Below are positions 1 to 10,282 of a stretch of 64,000 nt of DNA, piece after piece. The position numbers and the translations under genes are program-made. The notes under the pieces are model-generated. The model searched no databases. It was given only the letters and a program-made list of their open reading frames with translations, and was not told where the DNA came from. Position 1 is the first letter of the stretch, and the number at the start of each line of letters is the position of its first letter. This DNA comes from UBA6168 sp965222975 (GTDB lineage Bacteria > Bacteroidota > Bacteroidia > Chitinophagales > Saprospiraceae): contig CBDCVJ010000046.1 of the NCBI GenBank assembly GCA_965222975.1, positions 67,764 to 131,763 of the forward strand. The letters are read 5' to 3'.

Positions 1-19
1 GCGGCCCCCTGCTCCCAAA
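1..19. repeat. Left attachment-site repeat (attL core)
   Basis: The first 19 bases of the window are identical to 42034-42052, which lie inside the tRNA-Pro gene (anticodon loop to the T arm). Identity stops at base 20. The repeat could extend left of the window. A tRNA fragment beside an integrase, repeated in an intact tRNA 42 kb away, is the usual mark of a tRNA-targeting integrative element. Confidence 0.85.
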
Positions 20-110
20 CGACAAACCTTTGCATTTTAGTTGAAAATAGTTATTGATAACCAAGGCGGTATAAATTCATTTTTTCATTTTTATCCGTGT
101 TGTCAATACT

Positions 111-1337
111 ATGATTTCAACCAAGATTTTGCTTTACAAGCACAAGACACTAACCAATGGGACTCACCCTGTGGTTATGCAAGTCATCCACAAAAGCAAG
201 AAGAAAGTTATTTCGACTGGATTCTATGCTACTTCAAAGGAATGGAACGAGAACAAAGGCCAGTACAAAAGGACAGTAGAAAACGCCACAACAAAGAATA
301 TGGCGATTAGGAGGCTCGAACTGCTTGCCCAAAAAATTGTCGATGAGGCCATCCTTTCAGGGAAACCATTTTCGCTCGAAGAATTCAAACGCAAGTTTTC
401 GGGTAAACAATCAACCGACTTGGATTTTGTCCAATTTGTTGAAGAACTTGTTGAAGAGATGAAAATGGCAGGCAAGATTGGAAATCTTTTGGTGTATAAC
501 AACGTGAAGAACTCGCTGCAAACTTATGTAGGTGGTTCACTTAGATTCTCTGACATCAATGTGAGTTTTCTTTGTAAGTATGAGGCTTGGTTGGCAAAAG
601 CAAAGCATGATAGACCAGGCTGTTCTTCTGTGACCATTCATACCTACATCCGCACCATCCGTGCAGTATTCAATAAGGCCATTTCCAGGGAATTGATAAA
701 TGGGGAGTTGTACCCGTTCCGTAACCAGTTCAACCCGAAAGGATACTCACTTGCTCATTTGAAACTTGGAACAAATCCCCGTGCTTTGTCACCAGACGAG
801 ATTGAAAAGTTCAAAAACTTTGACATCGAAAAGTATCCAGAGTTTGCCAATTCTTACCACTACTTCATGTTCATGTACTATTGCAGGGGTATCAACTGGA
901 CAGACCTTTGTAAGCTCAAGCACTCTGATATTAAAGCTGGTAGGGTCTATTACAAAAGACAGAAAACAGGAAAGACCTTCAGTGTGAAGCTCTCATCCCA
1001 TTTGCTGAGAATCATTTCTCATTTTGACCATAAGCCTTACATCTTCCCAATTCTCACCAGTTTTCACAAGTCTCCTACCCAGCAGAAAAACAGGATTAAG
1101 AAGGGGTTGAGAAAGACCAACCGAGAATTAAAGGAAATTGCAGTGAGGTTGGGCATTGACCCTGACAAGGTTACAACGTACACGGCAAGGCACTCCTATG
1201 CAATGACCTTGAAAAGAGCAGGATTCAATACAGATTTGATTAGTGATGGTTTGGGGCATGCAGATCCAAGCGTTACCAAGCATTATCTTTCTCGTTTCGA
1301 GGACAACGTTTTGGATGAAGCAGATAAGGTTTTGTAA
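111..1337 (+). CDS. Tyrosine recombinase (site-specific integrase) of the island
   Basis: A 408-aa Bacteroidota-type tyrosine recombinase that should integrate and excise the island at tRNA-Pro. It has an N-terminal arm-binding region, a SAM-like core-binding domain (about 100-200) and a C-terminal catalytic domain. Visible catalytic residues are the first Arg in YYCRGINWTDL, Arg360-His361 in TARHSYAM, His383 in GLGHADPS and nucleophile Tyr392 in KHYLSRF. It contains no in-frame TGA, so it reads in the standard code, unlike the genes just downstream. It begins 92 bp from the left att repeat and ends in TAA with a terminator after it. A second frame overlapping its start is a shadow. Confidence 0.95.
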   Translation: MISTKILLYKHKTLTNGTHPVVMQVIHKSKKKVISTGFYATSKEWNENKGQYKRTVENATTKNMAIRRLELLAQKIVDEAILSGKPFSLEEFKRKFSGKQSTDLDFVQFVEELVEEMKMAGKIGNLLVYNNVKNSLQTYVGGSLRFSDINVSFLCKYEAWLAKAKHDRPGCSSVTIHTYIRTIRAVFNKAISRELINGELYPFRNQFNPKGYSLAHLKLGTNPRALSPDEIEKFKNFDIEKYPEFANSYHYFMFMYYCRGINWTDLCKLKHSDIKAGRVYYKRQKTGKTFSVKLSSHLLRIISHFDHKPYIFPILTSFHKSPTQQKNRIKKGLRKTNRELKEIAVRLGIDPDKVTTYTARHSYAMTLKRAGFNTDLISDGLGHADPSVTKHYLSRFEDNVLDEADKVL

Positions 1338-1367
1338 AAAAAGAAAAGCTCAATCCTGATTCAAGAG

Positions 1368-1395
1368 GGCGGGAAAATATTCCTGCCTTTTTTCA
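1368..1395 (+). terminator. Intrinsic terminator after integrase
   Basis: An 8-bp stem (GGCGGGAA pairing with TTCCTGCC, one G-T wobble) is followed by TTTTTT. From here to the next gene (about 1396-1547) I see no coding or RNA feature. Confidence 0.6.
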
Positions 1396-1547
1396 GTTCA
1401 GGTCAATAGCTTATACGGAAGCAATAAAATTGAAGTATCCAAACATAAGACAATTGAATTGAAAAAGGTGTTGGTATTCCTTAAACAAAAGGTAATTCGG
1501 GAAATGGCGATTCGGTTTTGATTACAGTTTTATCTAATGTGTTGTTG

Positions 1548-3215
1548 ATGGATGGAAAAGCCTTCTATCGCAAGCTGAAAAAACTCATCTATCCGATTGG
1601 GACACCACCATTACATGAAGGCAACAGTATTTACCTTTGAACCGCTAAACTCAAAGATGTACCAAACTGAATAGATGAGTTTTACAGGCTGTGGTTTGTG
1701 TGATTTAGTAAATGGACAAGACGGTTTTTTTGGATGAGAGGATTTATTGAATTGCTGTTCAAAAAAGTTAGGTTCGTCAGTTTCAGCGAGTTTTCAGAAA
1801 TATATAAGGACAGGGCAACGAACAGGAATTTTAGAGAGCTTAGAAGATATTATCCGATATATAGGCTCTTGGGCATTACAAATGTGAACGCATGGAACAG
1901 ATTTATCAATACCTACCCAAATACCCTCGAATGATACTTCAAATTGATGAAACGAAAAAACCGCAAACTGTGGCGCTTTTTTAACCATCCCTACCCTGTC
2001 AGGTTGCCAGACAAAAAAGGAAAACATTGGTACGTGGTGGGTGGTACGGGTAGTGGAAAGTCAGAACTCCTAAAACACCTCTTGGTACAAGACATTCAGA
2101 AAAACGACAAATGCGTGATTTTGATTGAACCGAACGGAGATTTGTCTGAACAAGTGGCAAGACAGCAGTGATTGGACAAAGACAGATTGGTGTATGTTGA
2201 TTGTAGTCTTTCCTCAAATACCCCACGTATCAACCCCTTCGAACTGATAAACCTTGACAATGAGCTGGATATTGAGAAACAAAGCCAGGTTATTAGAAAC
2301 GCTCTCAGTCAGATTTTTGCGAGAGAGGGACAACCTATCTCCTTGCAGATGCAAAGTATTTTGCAGCCGTGTTTAGAGATTGTGGCCAAACAAAAAGGAA
2401 CATTGGTTGATTTACAGAGGTTTATGGTGGATGGGCTGAACGAAGATTTAAAAGAAGTTTGAAGACAGAGTAAAAAGCACGGCGAGTTTTTCACGTACAA
2501 GTTTGATGAAAGCAACTTGACCGTATCGAGGCAAGGTATTTACCAAAAGCTGCAAAACCTTTTGAATTTCAGCGTCTTTTCAGATTTTTTTTGTGGCAAC
2601 TCTACCATTGACATCAGACAGGCCATTGATGAAAAAAAGGTTATTGTGTTCAATCTTAGTAAAGGCAAATTAGGTGATTATTCGAGTAGTTATATAGGCA
2701 TGATGGTAGTGGCCATTATCCAAAACCTTATTTTCCATAGAGCAAATATCAGTGCAGATTTAAGAACACCTATCAGAATCTATATTGATGAGTTTCAGGA
2801 CTTCGTGAATAAAAGTGCCGAAGAGATATTTGTGCAGGGAAGAAAGTACAATGTTGGCCTTACCGTCGCTTCCCAGATAGTTGGTCAAAAAATGACGACG
2901 GAAATGACCAAGATTGTCTTAGGAAACACTGACATTAAATTCGTCGGGGTGAACGGCTATCAAAGCTTGAACGTGATGAGTAGAGAGACAAATACCGAAA
3001 TAGAAAAACTCCACCAGCTTTCTGTTGGAAGGTTTTTCTGCAAAATATTCAACGGCCAAAGTTTTGTCCTGGAAGTCCCTGATTGACACCTTGACTACTC
3101 TACTTGTATTGACGAACAGAAATGGCAAAAAAACTTTGGAATCACAAAAAGCGCTGTACTATGTTCCAAGATGATGAAAGCGTTTGCAGGATACACATAT
3201 TCATCATGGATTTAG
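1548..3215 (+). CDS. VirD4/TraD-like conjugation ATPase, TGA read as Gly (code 25)
   Basis: One continuous 555-codon frame if TGA is sense. It has TGA at 1638, 1668, 1701, 1932, 2169, 2460 and 3084, no internal TAA or TAG, and stops at TAG 3213. Walker A is GGTGSGKSELL (near 2040) and a Walker-B-like IYIDEFQDF lies near 2790, followed by helix and sensor-like segments typical of type IV coupling-protein ATPases. TGG codes Trp several times (as in KWQKNF), so TGA is not simply Trp; Gly fits the family at 2460 (KEV-TGA-RQSKKHGEFF). The start is uncertain: ATG 1548 is the first ATG after the upstream stop at 1482, and ATG 1734 is an alternative. It lies directly upstream of a recoded replication-relaxation-type gene, the same order as the standard-code pair at 39161-41718. 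In the Bacteroidota host it would yield only fragments. Confidence 0.8.
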
Positions 3216-3260
3216 AAGTCTATCCCTTTCTGACCAGGTCTTTATACCAAAATACTAATC

Positions 3261-4103
3261 ATGCTGACGATTGCGCCCATCGAGCAAAAAATTCTCCATT
3301 TTCTATGAACGTATAAGTTCCTTACTGCTAAACAAATGCGGCGTTTGGTTGGGAACAAAAGCCTCCAAGTTATCTATGAGGACATCAGATTGCTCAGGGA
3401 CAAAAAATTGCTGTGAAGTATTGTTTATGGTGGCGTATCAAGAACAGGAACAATGCAAAAACTTCACTACCTCACACGCAAAGGGGCAAAAGTGGTTGCA
3501 GAGTCGGAAAGGATAGACCTCGATGCAGTGAAGTTCCCAAAATCAACAAACACCCTCGTTAAAAATGATTTTGTCCACAGGATAGCAACGCTCGATTTGA
3601 TGATTTCATTTGACCAGTGGGTAGTAAGTACCGCATGACATACAAAGTTGTTCTTTGACGTTTATTTTGACACGGTAGGAAGCCAAAGAGGAAAGATTAG
3701 AGGGTCGTTAAAACGTAAAACAAGAATAGATTTAGACCCTGAGAACTTTATTGACCCAGATGGTATTTTTGCCTATCAAGATGATACGGGGATAAAGCTG
3801 TTCACTTTGGAGGTTGCCAATGGCCTGGACTCCAAAAGAGTGGCAGAACAAATCAAGAAAAACCTCTATGCAAGTTATACTTGACTGGTCGGAGAGAAGT
3901 ACGGTATTTCTCAAACTGCTACCGTTCTTATCGCCTTTGAACGCCCCGAACTTTTGCAGAGTACGTTACAAAGAATTGTAAAAGACCCTCAGTTTCACAG
4001 ATTTGAAGGAGTTGAAAAATACTTGTTTTTTTGTTTACAGGAAGAGGTGAAGGAGGATTGGGCGCATGGGTGGGTGGATATAAAATGAAACTGTTACCTA
4101 TAA
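3261..4103 (+). CDS. Replication-relaxation family-like protein, TGA read as Gly (code 25)
   Basis: A 280-codon frame with TGA at 3306, 3414, 3636, 3882 and 4086, ending at TAA 4101. It is a paralogue of the standard-code gene at 40894-41718: both share an N-terminal winged-helix-like stretch (YKFLT), the block YFDTVG and the block NG-x-DSK. From NG-x-DSK to the shared KY the two align over 28 residues without gaps, and TGA 3882 falls on a Gly (LTGVVNQKY). TGA 3636 falls on a Gly 12 residues before the end of YFDTVG. About 15 other Gly are GGN, so TGA takes roughly a quarter of Gly codons. Such proteins sit beside coupling ATPases on mobile elements; their biochemical role is poorly known. 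This gene is the best internal evidence for TGA=Gly. Confidence 0.82.
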
Positions 4104-4105
4104 AT

Positions 4106-4134
4106 TTGACTAACCAAGGCCAACCTCTTATAAT
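4106..4134 (+). promoter_or_regulatory. Sigma70-type promoter for the recoded 4166 gene
   Basis: TTGACT at 4106-4111 and TATAAT at 4129-4134 with a 17-bp spacer, 32 bp before the ATG at 4166. This differs from the usual Bacteroidota promoter (-7 TAnnTTTG), in keeping with a foreign origin of the recoded genes. Confidence 0.6.
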
Positions 4135-4165
4135 GTAAACTCACCATTTTAATCCCAATGTATTA

Positions 4166-5644
4166 ATGAGTGATTTTGAGTCACCAAGTTCATTGTCAAA
4201 CAGAGAAATAAGTACGCTCCAAAAAGAGTCAAAAGCAAAAGAACTTAGTTTTGATATGAAAAAAATATTATCTGACCCTGTATTAAGAAAAAAGTTTGAA
4301 GAAGAACATATTTCTTATCTCAAAAGAAGTAAAAACCCAACATCCAAAAAATGGGTGGATAAAATGTTTAAAGAAATAAACCTAAAGTTTGAAGAACGAG
4401 AACTAACCACTCAGAAAGACTGAAATGCTCCTGTAAATAATACACCCGTTACTCCTCATATAAGGCAGGAAATCCCTATAAAGAAAGCCCCAACTAATGA
4501 GAATTGACCATCATTACCTCCTCAGCAAAATATTGAAAGTGGTGAAACCACCAATACCCAAACAGTAAAGAAAAAAGAGCCACCTCTAACAACTTTACCT
4601 GTTGAACAAAAAGAAGTCAGTATTCCCGAAAGTGAAGAAATAGCTCATGCTGAACACCAAAGATTATCACCTGCAAATATTATCAATTCCTATATTAGCA
4701 GTCACACAGAAGGGATGGAAGAATATTTCAATTTTAGTGAACTTCAATTACCAGTTTACATTGACAAACCATTCCAAATTGCAGAGGCAATAGAAGATAT
4801 TTTCTCATCAGGACTACCCTGGGGGGTTATTGAATTAAAGTATTGAGGTATTACTGAAGAAACTAAAGGTGATGGGGTAGTATGATTATTGTACGATATG
4901 TATAAATGATTTGGCGTAGATTTCATCAATGCAATAGTACAAGAGAATGCCAGTTTAAGAAAAAACTTTCATTCTGCATCTTCTTTCCCTGTTATCACAA
5001 ATGAGAATCGAAATAAAAAAGAAACTATTCAACACTTTAAAAAAGAATTTAAAAAACTATTAAGAAGTTTTCAAATTGCTATTGCTGAAAACTTAGAGGA
5101 CAGGTTGTCTGAAAATACTGAAATTGACGAAGTTGAAAGAAAAAAAATAAATGACTTTATAACCTTTTTAAAGAAAGACAGCTTTATTGATTCAAAAAAA
5201 TTTGATGAAAATTGCGAGAAGTATTATTTCTCCTTAATCCGTAGGCACTCTCTTGAAACAAATACAATTGATGAGATGCGGCATAACTGGAAATACCAAC
5301 AAACAGGGGAAAGGCGGTATAAAGTTGGCGCACCACATCCATATCATAATGAAATAGCTAAAGTTCAGGATTATGTTAGCTCCTCTTTACATGCAAATCC
5401 TAAAGCATGAGAAAAGATATTTAGAGAATATCGTAAAGGAAGTGGAGAAGTAGTGCAATACTCATTTAGTAAACACCCTGCACAGAGAAGTATTTTTTTT
5501 CATAAACAATTAGAGTTATTAGGTAAAACGCTTGAAGATAAAAAAAACTTTTATGACCTTAAAATTGAAAGGGTAGAAGAGGATGGTTCTCGTACTGAGT
5601 TAACCGATTCAGAACAACGGTGTATTCAAAAGTTTAGAAGATAG
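4166..5644 (+). CDS. Unknown hydrophilic protein, TGA read as Gly (code 25)
   Basis: A 492-codon frame with six in-frame TGAs (4421, 4505, 4844, 4883, 4907, 5408) and no TAA/TAG until TAG 5642. Around the TGAs the reading is sensible with Gly, for example LKY-TGA-GITEE and VV-TGA-LLYDMYK-TGA-FGVD. The N-terminal third is charged and Pro/Gln/Glu-rich (low complexity); the rest looks helical and globular. I recognise no family. A different frame from about 5610 to TAA 5768 continues with similar composition (ending IGTELIEMELMEKV), so the true C-terminus probably lies at 5768 after a one-base frameshift near 5600-5640. It follows the recoded ATPase/relaxation genes under its own promoter and may be a transfer accessory protein. 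Confidence 0.65.
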
Positions 5645-5783
5645 CAACAGTTGATTGAACTATACCCAATCTTATAAAAATACAGAGTGGGAGAATGCAC
5701 ACGTAAAAGATGCTATCGCTCTTATTGGTACAGAGTTAATTGAAATGGAACTAATGGAGAAAGTTTAATCAGATACTGTCCTT

Positions 5784-6511
5784 TTAAAATAGTGCATATA
5801 CATTAAGGGCGCTAATCCACACCTCTTGCCCAGGTGCAGCTGCCATAAAAATCTTATCACCATACAATTCCCGATACTCACCTTCATACTTTAACTCTTT
5901 GTCTATAAAAAAGTAATATGTGCTATTAACTTTCCTCACTGTTATTAAAGTGCTTGTTTCAAAATTGTTGGATTGATTACCTTCTATGAATAAATAATCC
6001 AAAGAGCTATTCTCACTACGGTCAAAAAAAAGCGTAATATGAAGAAGGTGAAAACTCAAAAGAATGATGGTCTTTGAGTGAATTTGAAGAAACACCCCAT
6101 GTAAATGGATTTGTAAAGCTTTCACTTCCACTGACATAATCATTCACTTTAAAGCTCAACTTCAATTTGGAAACCATCAAGTTCAGAAAGGTTAGGAACG
6201 TCGTTACTGACACCCCAAGAAAAGTTCTCAGATTCCTCGGTTTTTAATTTTAAAAAGCCCCCTTCGATTTTTTGTTCATATCCTGAATCATTTGCAAGAT
6301 TCCAATTCTTGTCATTGTTGTTAAAATCGTCAGTGAAAATAGAAAAAAGACATTCAGTTGATAACCCATCATAAGACGATGGTTCTTCAATATTACAATT
6401 CGAGTCAAAAAAATAAGGGTATATCTCTTCTGGTGACTCATCTTTACCACAAGAAAATGTAAAGATTGTAGATAATAAAAGTACTAATTTTATTGAAGGA
6501 AAATATCTCAT
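5784..6511 (-). pseudogene. Frameshifted lipoprotein with possible jelly-roll domain
   Basis: It starts at ATG 6511 with a lipoprotein signal peptide (MRYFPSIKLVLLLSTIFTFSC) and an acidic mature part. The protein continues through three reading frames: to about 6150, then 6150-6030, then 6030-5784. The pieces join into one approximately 240-aa secreted protein whose C-terminal strands (STYYFFIDKELKYEGEY) recall LamG/jelly-roll folds; that assignment is a guess. It is the last gene of a three-gene minus-strand envelope operon. Two single-base shifts break it; no in-frame TGA recoding is involved. Composition is Bacteroidota-like. Confidence 0.55.
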
Positions 6512-6522
6512 ATTAATGAAGG

Positions 6523-8100
6523 TTAAGGTATATACTTTGCAAAATCTGTGAGGTAACCAATCAAACACTTTTTTGCTAACTTCTTCTAAAAGGCTTGGGT
6601 CTTTTTCTATCAGTGCATCTGCTGCTGCATTTAAAATTGCTCCTTTTGGGTTATTCGCAATTTTTAAACCCTTTGTAAACAACATTAACCCCATCTACGA
6701 ACAACTTTGCAAAGCTCCAATCATCAGGAACATTTTTTCGTATTTCTTCAAAACCCTTGTCAACAGCTTCATCTAAAGCAGCACTTTCAATTCGCTCATC
6801 TATATTATCAAGTACGTTGTGAAGACAAAAACTTTAAACTGTTGTTCGCATCATGGTTTTCAATTTCGAAACTAAGAATCTTTCCATTAAAGTCAGATTG
6901 AATAACCTGCAATGAGTACTTTAAAAAATCGGCATCTATAGGAGTAACATTCTCTTCATAAATAGAAGTCGATGTTATGCGATTTCCAGTAAAAGAAAAT
7001 TTGCTGGACTCCACCTCTTTTATGGTTGCGACCGAATAGGAATATGGTGGTAAGTAACTGTGAAATATTCTACTCTCGTAAGGCATTATCGAAACGCACC
7101 TAACCTCAAAAGCGTCACCAAGCATGTATAGTTCATTGCCACTAAGCAATTGCTCTGCCTTAATTAGTAGCTCTTTGTGATGTTTTGGGAAGTTCTCCTT
7201 AAACTCTATAACAGTGCGGAAATCTTTAACTAATAAAAAAGCATCATTCTTTGCTCGCTCCCCAAGTTCTGGAAATCCGATACGTATCTCGCCATAGTCG
7301 GATATTTTACTGGCCATGCTGTAAGCCTTCTTGCCAGCTTCTTCTCTAAGCCTTGGGATAATTCTTGCTGTTTCCGCTAAACTTTTAATTGAGCGGCTTT
7401 TGTCAAAAATACTGTTTTCAACTTTCTCTTTTGTCAGGGGTGTCAAACCATTCATTTTACTTTGATAAACCCAAACCAAATCGTCTTTGCTCAATGATGC
7501 AAAGCTATTTATCAGGTTTTTTTCAAAGTTAACAACATACATTGGGCTGTTGGAAAAGGCATTATCAAAATCATAAAAATCACCACGATTGAAAAACACA
7601 AAATCCTCTTCTTTTTCTTTTGGTACAACTTTAAAATTGTCGAAACCAAGCTCATCATTTCCAATGATGACTTGAAAGTCGTTACCTAATTTTTTATTAA
7701 CCCAAGTAATTGTTTCACCCTTGTTTTTCAGCCTTGAATGCAAATCCTTTTCTTTTCCTTTTGCAGAGTAATTGATTACGTAAGAAATGCCAAACCCTAC
7801 TCCACCACCAACCATAGCATTTAAAGGTTTGTTTGTGGAAACTTCACCGTCTTTATATGATGAAACTAAATTCGAGTTATAGCCAATATACGCAGTTGCT
7901 GCCGTTGATAGTGCTATCCCTCCCATACCTACCGCATTTATTTTTCTTTCAAACAAAGCACTTTTGACTGCCCTTCTTTCATTTACATCATTCGGAATCG
8001 GTTCGACCAAACCTATTGCTCTTTTGCCAATACATCCTGACCCAATGACTACTATTAATATTGAATATATCAACATCGCTCTTTGTAAACCTGTATTCAT
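6523..8100 (-). pseudogene. Large lipoprotein of unknown function, 3' end frameshifted
   Basis: The first 430 codons (8100-6808) are intact. There is an N-terminal lipoprotein-type signal (LIVVIGSGC), then a region with small and hydrophobic residues (GMGGIALSTAATAYIGY, GGGVGFGISYVI) that may be a glycine-rich membrane hairpin, then a soluble domain. Past the TGA at 6808 the protein continues in other frames (IDERIESAALDEAVDKGF, then ANNPKGAILNAAADAL) to a TAA near 6523, so about 90 more codons follow two or three one-base shifts. It begins 10 bp after the upstream outer-membrane gene, so the two are probably co-transcribed. I do not recognise the family. Confidence 0.6.
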
Positions 8101-8110
8101 AGTTGTTTTT

Positions 8111-8804
8111 TTAATAATTTACATTGCTGATTGACGGAGCAAAAATTAAGTTTATTGATAGGTGTTGTAATGCCTTTTCTTTGTTTGATACGGAGATTGA
8201 TTTATCATTAAACTTTATTGACTCAGGTAAACTGTGAGAATAATTAATGTTTATTCCGACTGCTTTGGAAAGGTTGATAATTAAGCCGTATTTCCAAACA
8301 AATCCAGAGGTGTTCACACTGATTGACTCAAAGCTGGTATTCGATTCACTTGACCCTGCATTTAGCGAAGAACTTTGATAACCTAACCCCAGAGTTGGTA
8401 TAATGTATCTGGAATTTGGGAGAATTGCTAATGACACTGATGTCTCTCCTCCAACGTTTTTCAGGTCTGAATCATCAGGAATGAAAACATAGCTTGGGTC
8501 AATTTTAAAATATGAGGCATAAAAACTAAATTCATAGATTAAAGGAAAGTAGCGGTAACTAATATTCAAATTGAACCCTAATTGAGGTTTGATTATTATC
8601 CCTATCTATATTGTCGTAAAATACATTGTTTAGAAAAGTAGTCTTTGAGTAGCCAGCACCAAACCAGAAGCTTCTTTGACCAGCTCTATTAGCCTCAATT
8701 GTCTTTGTAAAAAAATTGTTTTGCGCTTCTATTTTCGGCAAGAGTGGTAATGCAAAAAAAAGGAAGCTGATAAGCGCCAGCTTTTTAAGTACTCCTTTGT
8801 TCAT
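8111..8804 (-). pseudogene. Outer-membrane beta-barrel-like protein, frameshifted
   Basis: It begins at ATG 8804 with a Sec signal peptide (LALISFLFFALPLLPKIEAQ) and continues as alternating polar/hydrophobic strands (SFWFGAGYSK, TSIRVQF). The frame breaks near 8565 and resumes as SYRYFPLIYEFSFYAS up to 8111, with more strands (GLGYQSSSL, GININYSHSLP). The pieces sum to about 228 aa, normal for a small Bacteroidota OM barrel. It is the first gene of the operon 8804-5784. Whether the shift is real or an error cannot be told from the sequence. Confidence 0.55.
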
Positions 8805-8957
8805 AATGCCATGTAGTTGAGTTAGGAAACTGATGTGACAATCAAATTTTACTTAATCAAAGTAAGGGTTGTAAAGTTATAAATTGTGTTACAAACGTAT
8901 TGCTTTTTTAGTACAAGTGAATAAAATAAGTTAGTGACTTTTATCCCCTTTTTATCA

Positions 8958-9242
8958 ATGGCCGATACTACAACCCTCACCGTAAGGACAAAAAAGCAAA
9001 TAAAGAAACAGGCACAACAGTTTTTCGATGAAATAGGCATCAGCCTTTCGGCTGCTGTAAATATGTTTCTGAGCGATGTAGCGCATAATCAGAGGCTTTC
9101 TTTTCAAATTGAAAATGTCGTCCTTACACCGACGACCTTTGACGACCTTCCTGATGCAGCAAAAGCATCCTATCAAGAAATTGAACAGATGGATGATAGC
9201 GACTTCGTTTACTTCACCGCTCCAAATAATGAAGATAGATAA
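8958..9242 (+). CDS. RelB/DinJ-family antitoxin
   Basis: A 94-aa ribbon-helix-helix antitoxin. The N-terminal MADTTTLTVRTKKQIKKQ and the helix FFDEIGISLSAAVNMFL are characteristic of RelB/DinJ; the acidic C-terminal tail should wrap the toxin. ATG 8958 is chosen over the in-frame upstream codon at 8934 because the RHH strand starts there. It overlaps the toxin start by 14 bp, the usual antitoxin-first order. It has no TGA and ends in TAA, so it reads the same in code 11 and code 25. The upstream bases carry an imperfect inverted repeat (TTGTAA...TTACAA, about 8874-8896) that could be the operator. Confidence 0.85.
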   Translation: MADTTTLTVRTKKQIKKQAQQFFDEIGISLSAAVNMFLSDVAHNQRLSFQIENVVLTPTTFDDLPDAAKASYQEIEQMDDSDFVYFTAPNNEDR

Positions 9243-9474
9243 GATTGCCATTCCCAAAAAATGGCTCTCCTACATAAAAGACAGAGGACTTACAAAACAG
9301 TTTCAAAAGGCCACTACCCCGCTCTTACAGTGATATTTCCAATCCGTCAACCTAAAACTTAGACAGCCCAAAAGCGAAGGAATTTATTACTTCAGAGTCA
9401 ATAGACAGTTCAGGGCTTGGTGTAAAATTGAAGGAACTACCCTAACTGTTTTTCATATTGATAATCACCAGTAA
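9229..9474 (+). CDS. RelE/ParE-like toxin with one in-frame TGA (code 25)
   Basis: An 81-codon frame interrupted only by TGA at 9331 and ending at TAA 9472. The C-terminal half has the RelE/ParE/HigB pattern (SVNLKLRQPKSEGIYYFRVN then RQFRAWCKIEGTTLTVFHI). In code 11 the host would make only the first 34 residues, which lack the toxin core; with TGA=Gly the protein is whole. It is paired with the RelB-like antitoxin, overlapping it by 14 bp. Because the antitoxin has no TGA, only the toxin is code-locked. Confidence 0.78.
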
Positions 9475-9519
9475 CAAGGAAGGAAATGTTAGTCAGCGTA
9501 CCCATTCAGCTTTTGTTTA

Positions 9520-9831
9520 CTAAGTTTTGTTTTTGTAGTACCAATCAAGTAATTCCTGTCTAATTCAAAAAATGATATTAGCTTGAATAAGTTCGATGGC
9601 TCAAACTTCAGTAAAGTAGTTACTTAGTTGATAATTGTCGTAAGCAAGCGATGGATTGAAAGAGGCTATTTCTAAGAGTTCGTGAACCTTGAACGGTGTT
9701 CGATAATTCGCAATCTCATTGATAATATCCCTCACTTCATCATCGTCCGTTTCGCAATCTCAGTCAGCAAGTAACTTTTGAAACTCAATCATCGCACTGA
9801 CTATTAAACATTTCATTGTCAAAGGCATCAT
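9520..9831 (-). CDS. Small unknown protein, TGA read as Gly (code 25)
   Basis: A 103-codon minus-strand frame from ATG 9831 (or the internal ATG 9792) to TAG 9520, with in-frame TGA at 9760-9762, 9601-9603 and 9565-9567 and no other internal stop. The reading is protein-like: FQKLLAD-G-DCETDDDEVRDIINEIANYR, then PFKVHELLEIASF, then GAIELIQ. It is acidic and probably helical. No family recognised. It converges on the RelE-like toxin. Standard gene callers would miss it. Confidence 0.55.
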
Positions 9832-9853
9832 GTTGTTTGGTAAAAAAGTAAAA

Positions 9854-9880
9854 CGAAAAACACGTACCGAAGGGTACGCT
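9854..9880 (-). terminator. Minus-strand intrinsic terminator or attenuator
   Basis: The hairpin CGTACC-GAAG-GGTACG (9863-9878) is followed on the minus strand by TTTTTCGTTTT. It sits just before the recoded gene at 9831, so it could end a short leader RNA starting near 9960. The rest of 9880-10060 shows nothing clear. Confidence 0.45.
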
Positions 9881-10060
9881 ACTAACTATGTCAAAGATAA
9901 GCGTTAAAATGGAATGATGAGTCGAGAAAAGTGAGTGGTGAGAAAGAGTATTGATGTGTATTATACAACTGATTTCCAGTTGCTTACAACAAATTAAACT
10001 ATTTTTGTATGGAATAATTTTTGATGTTTTAAATTACCTACTCATCAAATTATTCATACT

Positions 10061-10282
10061 ATGAAAAACAACGAACAGGATTATTCGGCATTCAGGGATG
10101 AGCAAGAGTTTTCTGCGTTGAAAGCTGAACAAGACCGCTTAGAAGCAGAATTAACCAGAATCAAAATAGAGCTTAAAAAGAGTGAAGAAAAGGTTGGCAG
10201 AACTCAAAGGAGGCAACCCTATCAGCAACTTTTTCAACTCCTTGTAGCGGCTTTCAAACTAAGCGCTCTTTTAGTTGAGTAA
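10061..10282 (+). CDS. Small coiled-coil protein
   Basis: A 73-aa frame starting at ATG 10061. The first 45 residues are a strongly charged heptad-like coiled coil (FSALKAEQDRLEAELTRIKI). The last 28 bp overlap the 3' end of the convergent gene at 10254-10958, so the C-terminus may be misread by a frameshift. I do not recognise it. No TGA codons. Confidence 0.4.
   Translation: MKNNEQDYSAFRDEQEFSALKAEQDRLEAELTRIKIELKKSEEKVGRTQRRQPYQQLFQLLVAAFKLSALLVE

Noticed and set aside
1548..5644. Explaining the in-frame TGAs as ordinary nonsense mutations in pseudogenes
   Set aside because: About 32 stops in ten frames are all TGA and none is TAA or TAG, and the frames are otherwise intact; random decay would give all three stop codons.
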